From NCBI GenBank assembly GCA_964601325.1, contig CAZRNA010000041.1, forward strand, positions 1 to 15,013: a DNA stretch of 15,013 bases. Reading direction: 5' to 3'. Source of the DNA: CAVPLU01 sp964601325 (GTDB lineage Archaea > Thermoproteota > Bathyarchaeia > 40CM-2-53-6). Positions 1 to 7,031 of this stretch are shown here, one piece after another. Positions within the stretch are counted from its first letter, which is position 1. The number at the start of each line of letters is the position of its first letter. The notes under the pieces were generated by a model. It had not been told where the DNA came from and ran no database searches. It saw only the letters and a program-made list of their open reading frames with translations. The position numbers and the translations under genes were made by a program.

Positions 1-2
1 CT

Positions 3-44
3 CCAGCCGAAGTCTATTTTGGAGATGTGCAAGATGTCCTGTGA
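3..44 (+). CDS. 3' end of an unidentified upstream gene (partial)
   Basis: A reading frame entering from the left edge gives the last 13 residues PAEVYFGDVQDVL and stops at TGA 42-44. The composition looks like a genuine soluble-protein C-terminus, and the stop sits in the hairpin at 38-53, just ahead of the TATA box for the next gene. The frame is too short to identify a family. The alternative is that it is chance: another frame stays open across the whole left edge to 504. Confidence 0.35.
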   Translation, partial: PAEVYFGDVQDVL

Positions 45-53
45 TAACACAGG
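38..53. repeat. Perfect 6-bp hairpin over a stop codon
   Basis: CCTGTG (38-43) and CACAGG (48-53) are exact inverted repeats around an ATAA loop. The putative stop TGA (42-44) of the upstream partial gene lies in the left arm and loop. The hairpin is followed 23 nt later by CTTTTATA, which could act both as a T-rich termination signal and as the TATA box of the next gene. A 3'-end or RNA-processing role is inferred, not shown. Confidence 0.4.
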
Positions 54-75
54 TCCGAGCGTAGGCTCAAAACTC

Positions 76-83
76 TTTTATAG
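76..83 (+). promoter_or_regulatory. TATA box for the Sm-like gene
   Basis: TTTTATAG is a good archaeal TATA-like octamer. An initiation site about 26 bp downstream (near 106) would fall after the GTG at 95 and before the ATG at 122. This favours the ATG as the true start, with a leader of about 16 nt. Confidence 0.55.
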
Positions 84-121
84 AGTCCGAGGATGTGTCA
101 CATCCGAATCACGTGGTCGGC

Positions 122-361
122 ATGGAACCGTCAAGGAAACCACTGAACGTTCTAGTGAAGAAGCTGAACTCCGACATTACGATCAGGTTGAAGAACGATA
201 TCGAGTACCGCGGAAAGATGATCGACTGCGACAGTCACATGAACGTAATCCTGGACGGAGCCACCGAATACAGAAGCAACTCTCCCACGGCAAACTTCGG
301 GAACCTCATTCTGCGTGGAAGCAACATACTCTACGTCTGTGTGGACCAAGCACGACAGTAG
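122..361 (+). CDS. Sm-like archaeal RNA-binding protein (SmAP/LSm)
   Basis: This encodes a 79-residue LSm-fold protein. The family forms heptameric (sometimes hexameric) rings that bind U-rich RNA in the cytoplasm and associates with RNA processing or decay. The Sm1 motif is clear: RLKNDIEYRG followed by DCDSHMNVIL, containing the Asp-x-His-Met-Asn RNA-base pocket at residues 37-41. The Sm2 motif LILRGSNILYV has the Arg-Gly pair at 65-66. The length is typical. I start at ATG 122 because the TATA box at 76-83 places initiation downstream of the alternative GTG at 95, which would add nine residues and has a GAGG only 2 nt away. Archaeal relatives begin a few residues before the conserved PLNVL, which also fits ATG 122. 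In archaea this gene is often followed by ribosomal protein L37e; that gene is not visible here. Family is certain; the exact start is less so. Confidence 0.93.
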   Translation: MEPSRKPLNVLVKKLNSDITIRLKNDIEYRGKMIDCDSHMNVILDGATEYRSNSPTANFGNLILRGSNILYVCVDQARQ

Positions 362-571
362 AACGTCCAAAGGTATCGTTTCTCGCAGGTGCATCCTTTG
401 TGACAAGCAATAGCTTTGCCATTGAATCGCGGTCGGTTCCAATGTCTCTTGAAGTGGCTATCGGCCCGTATCTGGATCTCCTGGTTCCGATGCTAGGCTA
501 TTGAGCAATGCTAAACAGACTCGTGAGCGTCCCATGTAGTCGAGGAATTAGACCGACGGAGCCCGCCCACA
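362..571. other. 210-bp spacer with no recognised gene
   Basis: An open frame runs through to 504 in a different phase from the Sm-like gene, but it has no recognisable motif and overlaps that gene antiphase, so I do not call it. I found no tRNA: the GGTTCC sites at about 434 and 484 have C where the T-loop needs a purine. GTCGGT near 432 and ACCGAC near 552 could pair over about 120 nt, which is weak evidence for a structured transcript. Confidence 0.4.
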
Positions 572-2179
572 TTGCTTGACACGCAATACGAGTCAGAGCG
601 ACAGCAGCAAGCTTGCCAAGAGATAGCTCGGAGGCTCCTGCTCGATCGAAGAAATTCCGAAAGCCCGGAAGAACTCAAGCTGAAGGTGGCCCGAAGTTAT
701 CGATTACCCAGTATCCCTAGAAATTCGGACATTCTCGCAGTCGTCTCGGCAGAAGAACGGCGAACACTGCGCGAGAAGTTGCAGTTGAAACGGGTCAGGA
801 GTATCTCCGGTGTCCACGTGATTGGGGTAATGTCGACGCCCCAGCAATGCCCCCATGGCAGATGCGCATATTGCCCTCATGAAGACGATGCGCCGACAAG
901 CTATACGGGGTATGAGCCAGCTGCAATGCGTGCGAAGCAGAACAACTTCGATCCATATGCTCAGCTGTCAAGTAGACTAACCCAACTGGAAGCCATTGGC
1001 CATCGAACATCTAAGGTTGAGATCGTTGTCCAAGGCGGGACCTTCCTAGCGCGCCCCTTAGCATATCAGCAGCATTTCATGAAGCGATGCCTAGATGCTC
1101 TGAATGGATCCGACAGTCTTTCCCTTGACGAAGCGAAATGCAAAGCATGGTCTAGTTCGGTTAGAAACGTCGGGTTGACTTTTGAGACACGTCCGGATTG
1201 GGCTCGCGCTGAACATGTGGACCTGATGCTATCCTATGGCGCCACCCGAGTTGAAATCGGCGTTCAGACGCTTGATGACGATGTGCTTCGACTTGTCGAG
1301 CGCGGCCACTCCGTACAAGATGTGGTCAAATCGTTTCAGGTCGCCAAAGATGCTGGCTTGAAGATAGTTGCTCACATGATGCCTGGGCTGCCTGGCTCGA
1401 CATCTGAGCAGGACTTGGACGGATTCAAGCGACTGGTCTCGGACCCTGACTTTCGACCTGACATGCTGAAGATCTATCCTTGCCTGGTTGTCCGCGGAAC
1501 GAAGGCCCATGATTGGTGGCGGAACGGCACATACGTGCCGCTTGGCTTGGAGGCTGCAGTGGGTCTGATTGCGAGTGTGAAGGAATTCATTCCTCCTTGG
1601 ATGCGGATCATGAGGGTTCAGCGCGAAATACCAGCAAGGCTCATCCTGGCGGGACCCAACAAAGGCAACCTTCGCGAACGTGCGCTCACGCTTATGAAGG
1701 AAAACGGGAGACGCTGCAGGTGCATTCGGTGTCGCGAAGTAGGTCATCGAAGAGCGAAAGAGAATGTGGAACCGGACCCTGAAGATGTCATATTCATCAG
1801 AAGACAGTACGAATCTTCGGGCGGAACGGAGATCTTCCTTTCCAAAGAGGACTCGAAGACAGATACCCTGATAGCATATCTACGCCTCAGGGTTCCGTCC
1901 CCATCAGCACACAGGATCGAGATCAGTCCAGAGAGATCCTCAATCGTGAGAGAACTGCACGTATACGGTCCAGCTGTTCCCGTCGGAGAACATGATGTAG
2001 GGGCTTGGCAACACAAAGGTTACGGGATGTCACTCCTGAAGGAGGCCGAAAGAATATCGATGGAGGACTATGATGTCAAGAAGATCCTTGTTCTCAGTGC
2101 ACTTGGAACTAGGGAGTACTACTCGCGGGTCGGCTACACGCAGGACGGACCATACATGGTCAAGTACTTGTGCGAGTAG
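572..2179 (+). CDS. elp3: Elp3-type tRNA uridine(34) acetyltransferase, radical SAM/GNAT
   Basis: A 535-residue Elp3. The family uses a radical SAM domain and acetyl-CoA to make the cm5U-type modification on wobble uridine 34 of tRNA; archaeal Elp3 acts without the other Elongator subunits. The radical SAM cluster motif CPHGRCAYC places Cys at 93, 98 and 101, followed by the family signature SYTGYEPAAMRA (110-121). A cysteine-rich segment RCRCIRCREVGH (381-392) matches the family's zinc-binding site between domains. The C-terminal GNAT domain covers about 400-535, with acetyl-CoA loop QHKGYGMSLL (480-489) and YYSRVGY near 516. Length is normal. TTG 572 is the first start after an in-frame stop at 524-526 and no ATG or GTG precedes the conserved N-terminal helices, so the TTG start is likely. 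The stop codon lies inside a strong hairpin. Confidence 0.96.
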   Translation: MLDTQYESERQQQACQEIARRLLLDRRNSESPEELKLKVARSYRLPSIPRNSDILAVVSAEERRTLREKLQLKRVRSISGVHVIGVMSTPQQCPHGRCAYCPHEDDAPTSYTGYEPAAMRAKQNNFDPYAQLSSRLTQLEAIGHRTSKVEIVVQGGTFLARPLAYQQHFMKRCLDALNGSDSLSLDEAKCKAWSSSVRNVGLTFETRPDWARAEHVDLMLSYGATRVEIGVQTLDDDVLRLVERGHSVQDVVKSFQVAKDAGLKIVAHMMPGLPGSTSEQDLDGFKRLVSDPDFRPDMLKIYPCLVVRGTKAHDWWRNGTYVPLGLEAAVGLIASVKEFIPPWMRIMRVQREIPARLILAGPNKGNLRERALTLMKENGRRCRCIRCREVGHRRAKENVEPDPEDVIFIRRQYESSGGTEIFLSKEDSKTDTLIAYLRLRVPSPSAHRIEISPERSSIVRELHVYGPAVPVGEHDVGAWQHKGYGMSLLKEAERISMEDYDVKKILVLSALGTREYYSRVGYTQDGPYMVKYLCE

Positions 2180-2199
2180 CAGCTACTCGCACAGGTTTT
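2171..2199 (+). terminator. Stop-codon hairpin followed by T-run after elp3
   Basis: TGCGAGTAGC (2171-2180) and GCTACTCGCA (2182-2191) are perfect 10-bp inverted repeats around a single A. As RNA this folds as at least an 8-bp stem with a GCAGC loop. The elp3 stop TAG (2177-2179) is in the left arm, and TTTT follows at 2196-2199. It looks like an intrinsic terminator or a 3'-end-protecting hairpin for elp3. Archaeal termination relies mainly on U-runs and does not require the hairpin, so the role is inferred. Confidence 0.5.
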
Positions 2200-2202
2200 A
2201 AC
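2195..2202 (+). promoter_or_regulatory. Possible TATA box for gatDE
   Basis: GTTTTAAC is a weak TATA-like element. Initiation near 2224 would leave a leader of about 28 nt before the gatD ATG. It overlaps the T-run behind the elp3 hairpin, so the same bases could end one transcript and begin the next. Confidence 0.35.
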
Positions 2203-2251
2203 TCTCAGCCCGCCTTCACGTATCCGGGTACTTGCACCAAGTGAAACACAG

Positions 2252-3595
2252 ATGCATGAGCTGACCGGATACAAGGGGGAAGGTCTTGACTTAATCAAGT
2301 CCGCCGGTGCGTCCATCGGAGACAAAGTGAAGCTGACAACAGAAGAAGGGGAGGTCGTTGAGGGTCTACTGATGCCCCGCGCGGCCGGCGGAGACGAGAC
2401 TCACATCGTGTTGAAACTAGCGACGGGTTACAATGTGGGGGTCAAGGTCAACGAGAAGGCTCGGATTCAGGTTCTTGGCGCCGGTACAAAGCCTACGTTG
2501 TCAAGACCACCTATGCCTAATCCAACGAAAGGGCTTCCGCGCGTAACAATCTTCAGCACCGGCGGAACAATTGCCAGTCGGGTTGATTATCGGACAGGTG
2601 CGGTTGAAGCGGCATTATCGGCGGAGGATCTGTACAGTTTCGTTCCCGAATTGGCATCAGAGGCCAACGTAACTGCAAAGGTCCTCTACAGTCTGTTCAG
2701 TGAGAACTTCACAGCGAAACATTGGAAGGAAATAGCGATGATTGTCAGCGATGAAATCCGGTCCGGAGTATCAGGCGTCGTGATCGCCCAAGGCACGGAC
2801 ACGTTAGGGTACTGTGCAGCGGCGCTAAGTTTCGCACTTCAATCCACTCCCGTCCCCATCGTATTTGTGGCTGCTCAGAGATCTTCCGACAGGCCGAGCT
2901 CGGATGCGGCGACGAACCTGATCGGAGCAGTAGCCGTGGCAGCAAGAGCGCCTTTCGCAGGAGTCGTTGCGGTAATGCATAAGTGGTTATCAGATGACAC
3001 CCTGTTGGTCCACAGGGGGACGAAGGTTCGCAAATGTCACACGAGCAGGCGCGACGCATTCAAGTCGATAGGCGTGACTCCCCTGGCTCGTTTCCACGTC
3101 GAAAGTAGAAAACTGGAGATGCTGGGGAGGGACTTCCCCGCTCGGGGATCATCAGAAGTCGTGTGCAAGCCGAACTTTGATGATCGTGTCGCGCTCGTCA
3201 AATTCTATCCGGGTATGGATCCGGGTATCGTCGACTGGTATGTGACAAACGGGTACCGTGGTCTGATTCTTGAGGGAACGGGCCTTGGTCACGTGAGCGC
3301 ACGATGCTATCCCAGCCTCGAACGAGCAGTGAAGGGCGGCATCTTCGTGGGCATGACATCCCAGTGCCTATGGGGCAGAGTTGACATGAACGTCTACTCG
3401 ACAGGCATCGACTTGCAGAAGATCGGTGTCCACCCTCTGGAAGATATGCTGCCGGAGACGGCGCTTGTGAAGCTAATGTGGGTGCTCGGCCAGACCGGCG
3501 ATCCTCAGAAGATCGTAGAAATGATGCGCTCGAACTTGGCCGGAGAAATCAGCCCAAGAAGACGGGAAGTCTCGGAAAATGACGAAGACCATTGA
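2252..3595 (+). CDS. gatD: Glutamyl-tRNA(Gln) amidotransferase subunit D (asparaginase-like)
   Basis: GatD is the glutaminase subunit of archaeal GatDE, releasing ammonia from an amide donor for GatE to convert Glu-tRNA(Gln) into Gln-tRNA(Gln). The 447-residue length is typical. Residues 1-85 form the GatD-specific N-terminal domain, which separates it from plain L-asparaginases. The asparaginase fold begins near 97, with IFSTGGTIAS holding the nucleophile position Thr106. AQGTDTLGY supplies Thr182 and Asp183, and RKCHTSRRDAF supplies Lys261, so all the positions equivalent to the asparaginase catalytic residues are present. The second asparaginase subdomain covers about 310-425. The start is ATG 2252, with GTGAAA about 10 nt upstream. 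The gene overlaps gatE by 17 nt, consistent with co-transcription and coupled translation of a two-subunit complex. Confidence 0.97.
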   Translation: MHELTGYKGEGLDLIKSAGASIGDKVKLTTEEGEVVEGLLMPRAAGGDETHIVLKLATGYNVGVKVNEKARIQVLGAGTKPTLSRPPMPNPTKGLPRVTIFSTGGTIASRVDYRTGAVEAALSAEDLYSFVPELASEANVTAKVLYSLFSENFTAKHWKEIAMIVSDEIRSGVSGVVIAQGTDTLGYCAAALSFALQSTPVPIVFVAAQRSSDRPSSDAATNLIGAVAVAARAPFAGVVAVMHKWLSDDTLLVHRGTKVRKCHTSRRDAFKSIGVTPLARFHVESRKLEMLGRDFPARGSSEVVCKPNFDDRVALVKFYPGMDPGIVDWYVTNGYRGLILEGTGLGHVSARCYPSLERAVKGGIFVGMTSQCLWGRVDMNVYSTGIDLQKIGVHPLEDMLPETALVKLMWVLGQTGDPQKIVEMMRSNLAGEISPRRREVSENDEDH

Positions 3596-5492
3596 CTATG
3601 GCTCCATAGGCCTCAAGGTAGGCATTGAGATCCATAGGCAGCTCGATACCAAGAAGAAGCTCTTCTGCGATTGTCCCACGACGATGTCAGACGCAGATCC
3701 ATCCGTTCGTTTCCTGAGAAGGCTTCGTCCTACGCAAAGTGAGCTAGGTCAAGTCGATCCTGCGGCGCTTTTCGAGTTCCAGAAAGGCCGAGCAGTAATT
3801 TACGAGTCTGACGATGGAACGTCCTGTCTTGTCGAGATGGATGAGGAGCCCCCCAAGGACCTGAATCCGGAAGCCGTGGAGATCGCACTCGCAGCCTCAG
3901 CTCTGACGAATGCGGAGCCGGTTGACGAGATCCATGTCATGAGGAAGATAGTGATCGACGGTTCGAACACGACAGGGTTCCAGAGAACTTGCGTGGTAGC
4001 CATGGACGGCTGGGTCACTGTCGATGAGAAGAAGATCCCGATTCAACAGATATCCCTTGAAGAAGATGCCGCGCGAAAGACTAGCGAGTCCGGGCTTACG
4101 GTGAACTATCGGATAGACCGGCTCGGCATTCCTCTAATCGAAATATCTACTGGGCCGGTCATAACCTCTCCCGAGGAGACGGAACGTGTTGCCAAGGCAA
4201 TCGGAGACATCCTCAGGGACACTGGTCGCGTTAAGCGTGGACTTGGGACAGTAAGGCAGGACCTCAATGTCTCAATTCGAGACGGAGCGCTGATTGAGAT
4301 AAAGGGCGTTCAAGAGCTTGACCTGATTTCGAAAGTCATCAGCTATGAAGTGTCCAGGCAACTGGAACTGCTGATGATAAAGGGTCAACTGGTCTCCCGC
4401 GGGAGTAAAGAAGCTCACATTGGCAACGAGTTCGTTGACGTTTCAACTCTCTTCTCCAATACGAAATCAAAGCTCATTCGTGAAGCTCTTGTTTCGGGAG
4501 GCGTCGCGCTCGCTGTGAAGGTACCGGGCTTTGGTGGGCTGTTAGGGAGAGAGCTAGCACCTGGGCTTCGTCTTGGAACCGAGATGGCGAGCAGGGCGAG
4601 TTTCTGGGGCAGGGTCGGAGGAATCTTCCACACGGACGAGCTGCCCGCATACGGCATCTCAGAAGATGAGGTCCTCTCAATGAAACGAACTTTGGGCTGC
4701 GGAGAACTAGACGCTGTAGTCATGGTTGCCGATCACAAGGACAAGGCGGTAGATGCTCTCACGGCGGTTGTCGAAAGGGCACGCGAAGCGTTGCTCGGCG
4801 TGCCAACGGAAACTAGGACTGCGGTCGCAGATGGAACGACACGATACATGCGCCCGCGTCCAGGCGCGTCTAGGATGTATCCTGAGACAGATGTGCCTCC
4901 GGTGGGAATCTCACGGCAACAACTCGCGCAGATCCGAGCAGGATTGCCGCCACCTCGGGAGGTGGTTATGCGGCAGCTTCTGACGAAATATCACCTGAAC
5001 AGCAAGCTTGCGAGTCAATTGATTGAGTCGGATTACCTTGATGTGTTCAAGCACGTGTGTTCAGAGGAAGGGATAGCTCCGAGTTTCGTGGCAACAGTCC
5101 TGACTGAGAATCTCAAGAGCCTTGGTAGGGAAGGCGTCCTGGTTAGCGAACTGACGCCTAACCACTTGGAGTCGGTATTCTCAGCTGTCCGTGCCGGGAC
5201 AGTGGCGAAGGAGGCAGCTCCGTCAATCCTGACTTGGCTTTCAAAGAATAGTGGTCGTACTGTCGAGGATGCGATCCAAGAGCTGGGGATGCGGATGCTC
5301 TCTGAACACGAGCTCCTGAATATCATAGACAAGATCATCGTGCTAAACGCCGATTTGATCAAAGAGAAGGGCGAGGGCGCATATGGAAAGATCATGGGAT
5401 TGGTCATGAGCGAAGTGCGAGGGTCAGCGGACCCGGCGGAAGTAACCAGACTGATTAGGACGAGAATTGGGGAGACGATGCGGAGGACGTGA
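3579..5492 (+). CDS. gatE: Glutamyl-tRNA(Gln) amidotransferase subunit E
   Basis: GatE is the tRNA-binding kinase/amidotransferase subunit: it phosphorylates the Glu of Glu-tRNA(Gln) and amidates it with ammonia channelled from GatD. The 637-residue length is normal. The GatB/GatE cradle starts with GLKVGIEIHRQL (11-22) and continues through RKIVIDGSNTTGFQRT (122-137) and GIPLIEISTGPV (183-194). A GAD/AspRS-like insertion covers about 295-415 and is the feature that separates GatE from GatB. The cradle closes with PETDVPP (435-441). The helical and YqeY-like tail (about 460-637) binds the tRNA elbow in this family. The ATG at 3579 lies inside the last codons of gatD. The 3' end faces a minus-strand gene 24 nt away. 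No frameshift or missing segment is apparent. Confidence 0.97.
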   Translation: MTKTIDYGSIGLKVGIEIHRQLDTKKKLFCDCPTTMSDADPSVRFLRRLRPTQSELGQVDPAALFEFQKGRAVIYESDDGTSCLVEMDEEPPKDLNPEAVEIALAASALTNAEPVDEIHVMRKIVIDGSNTTGFQRTCVVAMDGWVTVDEKKIPIQQISLEEDAARKTSESGLTVNYRIDRLGIPLIEISTGPVITSPEETERVAKAIGDILRDTGRVKRGLGTVRQDLNVSIRDGALIEIKGVQELDLISKVISYEVSRQLELLMIKGQLVSRGSKEAHIGNEFVDVSTLFSNTKSKLIREALVSGGVALAVKVPGFGGLLGRELAPGLRLGTEMASRASFWGRVGGIFHTDELPAYGISEDEVLSMKRTLGCGELDAVVMVADHKDKAVDALTAVVERAREALLGVPTETRTAVADGTTRYMRPRPGASRMYPETDVPPVGISRQQLAQIRAGLPPPREVVMRQLLTKYHLNSKLASQLIESDYLDVFKHVCSEEGIAPSFVATVLTENLKSLGREGVLVSELTPNHLESVFSAVRAGTVAKEAAPSILTWLSKNSGRTVEDAIQELGMRMLSEHELLNIIDKIIVLNADLIKEKGEGAYGKIMGLVMSEVRGSADPAEVTRLIRTRIGETMRRT

Positions 5493-5516
5493 TTGGATGG
5501 GGCGTTTCCGCTACTT

Positions 5517-5798
5517 CTAGAATACTTCCTCATCTTTCAGTACGTTGTACCCTAGCCGCTGGAACCGCTCTACGTCGTGCTGGAGGAACAGTGTAAGCGC
5601 GGTCTCAGTGAACACCTCAAGGAAAGACTCTCCACAGATACTGCAAATCTTCTCACTCATTCTGTTCGTCACCTGCGCGCCATAGAATCCGTTCGTGAGG
5701 ATGGCCACTCCAACTTGACTGTCATCCGGGTGATTATCGATGTTTGAGCATTCGAATACCATCCAAGTATTCCATCTCTCTTCGCCCAAGAACTCCAA
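5517..5798 (-). CDS. Small CxxC protein of unknown function
   Basis: I do not recognise this 93-residue protein. It has an EKICSICGESF knuckle with Cys52 and Cys55, plus a lone Cys17 and no second CxxC. A metal site would therefore need a partner chain or dimer. The C-terminal third (residues 61-93) looks helical and acidic. Third-position composition resembles neighbouring genes and no competing frame is better. The TTG at 5798 follows an in-frame stop by one codon and has a TATA-like ATTATTAT about 35 bp upstream. ATG 5762 (81 residues) is the alternative start. It lies on the same strand as the HTH regulator upstream (gap about 79 bp) but appears to have its own promoter. It could still be a spurious open frame. 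Confidence 0.55.
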   Translation of the reverse strand: MEFLGEERWNTWMVFECSNIDNHPDDSQVGVAILTNGFYGAQVTNRMSEKICSICGESFLEVFTETALTLFLQHDVERFQRLGYNVLKDEEVF

Positions 5799-5828
5799 CC
5801 TTCACATCCGCTATGTCGATGATGGAAC

Positions 5829-5837
5829 GATAATAAT
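5829..5837 (-). promoter_or_regulatory. TATA-like element for the small CxxC gene
   Basis: On the minus strand this reads CATTATTATCG. Initiation about 26 bp downstream (near 5807) would give a leader of roughly 9 nt before TTG 5798. This supports a separate transcript from the upstream regulator. Confidence 0.4.
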
Positions 5838-5877
5838 GCTTGTGTAACATGACCTGTCCCGCAGTGAGGCGGGGCCA

Positions 5878-6816
5878 TCATTCGAGGAACTCTACGTCGT
5901 CGATCAGGCCATCTTGGTTTGCGTCGACTCCAGACACTACGCGCGCGACAACCTCGCGGTTGAAGACATTCCCGGAGGCTATGTCCTCGGTGTATTTTAC
6001 GAAGGCCATGATTGCAGCCTGGGTGCCTGCAGTCTCGTTGCCTGCGAGAACGATCACTTTGGAGTCTGGGTTCATTGGATTTCTGATCATTTGAACTGCG
6101 CCGTCTTGGGGTTCGGCATATGTTCGCTCTGAAATCGAAGACATTATCACGTCTGGCCCGGTGAGTTCGTATGTAATTGGAAGGAACTCGTTCATCATCA
6201 TCGCGATCGTATTGACCCTCGGATTTCCAAGCAAGATCAGATTGCCCAAGATTTGCTGTTGTGTGAGCTCCGTGTCGAGTTTGACGACATTCGTTCTGAC
6301 GAGCGGGAGAAGAGATCCTAGAAAGAAGGCGAGATAAGACGCATAGTAACCGCCCAAGTCCCTCTCTCTGAAGATGCCATGTTGATCAGGACTTCCGACC
6401 ACAACATGCCCATTGAAGATACCATTGAAAACGTATGGCGCAAGCAATTTCGTGCTCGCATCTGAGAGTGTCGTCTCTTCAGTCTCAGAGCCTGGTTTCT
6501 CGAGTTTGGACGCAATCACAGCAATCGCGGTGTGTTCGGCCCGATAGTATTTCGCTACTGCGCCCCGACGTCGCTCGCGTCTTTGGAGCTGGATGAATCC
6601 TGCCTTCTCCAGCTCCTTAAGGTGATAACACACGACTTGTTGACTTGCGTTGAGTTTCTTTGCGAGTTCCCGCGCGCATTGTTCAACTGTCGCGAGCTCT
6701 TGGAGGATCTTCCAACGCATCGGCTGGAGCAAGGCCTGAGCTGGCGCAGGGTCCTCGAAAACCTTCACTGGGACAGGTTGCCCGCCTCGCCTGTCTTTGA
6801 GTACTAGGTAGGACAT
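5878..6816 (-). CDS. ArsR-like winged-helix regulator with S-layer-like domain and EF-hand tail
   Basis: Numbering here counts from TTG 6825 (315 residues); the preferred ATG 6816 is residue 4. Residues about 28-98 are an ArsR-type winged helix: MRWKILQELA, then the recognition region NASQQVVCYHLKELEKAG, then a basic wing QRRERRRGAVAKYYRA. Residues about 135-295 resemble archaeal S-layer/cell-wall-binding repeats: NLILLGNPRVNTIAMMMNE (195-213) and KVIVLAGNETAGTQAA (256-271). The chain ends in a canonical 12-residue EF-hand loop, DANQDGLIDDVE (301-312), with calcium ligands at positions 1, 3, 5, 9 and 12. No transmembrane segment or signal peptide is evident, so it should be cytoplasmic. ATG 6816 is favoured because the TATA at 6844-6851 places initiation near 6821. 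The dyad at 6829-6845 suggests autoregulation. The HTH is firm; the S-layer resemblance and calcium binding are inferences. Confidence 0.85.
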   Translation of the reverse strand: MSYLVLKDRRGGQPVPVKVFEDPAPAQALLQPMRWKILQELATVEQCARELAKKLNASQQVVCYHLKELEKAGFIQLQRRERRRGAVAKYYRAEHTAIAVIASKLEKPGSETEETTLSDASTKLLAPYVFNGIFNGHVVVGSPDQHGIFRERDLGGYYASYLAFFLGSLLPLVRTNVVKLDTELTQQQILGNLILLGNPRVNTIAMMMNEFLPITYELTGPDVIMSSISERTYAEPQDGAVQMIRNPMNPDSKVIVLAGNETAGTQAAIMAFVKYTEDIASGNVFNREVVARVVSGVDANQDGLIDDVEFLE

Positions 6817-6828
6817 CGAAACCAATCA

Positions 6829-6845
6829 AATGATCATGGATCATT
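6829..6845. promoter_or_regulatory. Perfect 7-bp dyad, candidate operator
   Basis: AATGATC (6829-6835) and GATCATT (6839-6845) are exact inverted repeats around ATG. The 17-bp site begins at the edge of the TATA-like element (6844-6851) and extends toward the expected initiation site of the HTH regulator. That is a classic position for steric repression, so autoregulation by this HTH protein is the simplest reading. Binding is inferred. Confidence 0.5.
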
Positions 6846-6851
6846 ACTAAA
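6844..6851 (-). promoter_or_regulatory. TATA-like element for the HTH/EF-hand regulator
   Basis: On the minus strand this reads TTTAGTAA. The predicted initiation near 6821 leaves about 5 nt before ATG 6816, so the message would be essentially leaderless. Confidence 0.45.
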
Positions 6852-7031
6852 GTCGTTTCTTGACTGGTCCATGCGTGAACTCTTGACAAGAGCGTCCTGT
6901 GATGTGCATGAGCTACGTCGTAGAGCGAGGAGTGTCGGTGGATCACGACGATCTACTAAATTGTGAGTAAATACGCTTTTTCGCGTAAGCCTTATCAAGA
7001 GACTGCTTGGTATTGCGGAGGCGAGCACGCC
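6852..7031. other. Divergent intergenic region with small palindromes
   Basis: This region separates the minus-strand regulator from the plus-strand membrane protein. It holds CTACG-T-CGTAG (6913-6923), a TACGC/GCGTA hairpin with a T-rich loop (6972-6987), and a possible plus-strand TATA, TAAATA (6968-6973). The 6972-6987 hairpin would lie at or just before the predicted start of transcription near 6997. I see no small gene here. Confidence 0.35.

Noticed and set aside
420..500. tRNA-like GGTTCC segments in the spacer after the Sm-like gene
   Set aside because: The T-loop purine at position 57 is missing and no cloverleaf can be assembled on either strand.
19..504. A 161-codon open frame across the Sm-like gene and the following spacer
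   Set aside because: It overlaps the clearly conserved Sm-like gene in another phase, has no recognisable motif, and its composition looks like a shadow frame.
2252..3595. Plain L-asparaginase instead of GatD
   Set aside because: The N-terminal extension domain and the overlap with gatE identify GatD.
5669..5881. A 70-codon minus-strand frame between the small CxxC gene and the HTH regulator
   Set aside because: It overlaps both neighbours' flanks, is rich in Ser, His and Trp without any motif, and has no start signal.
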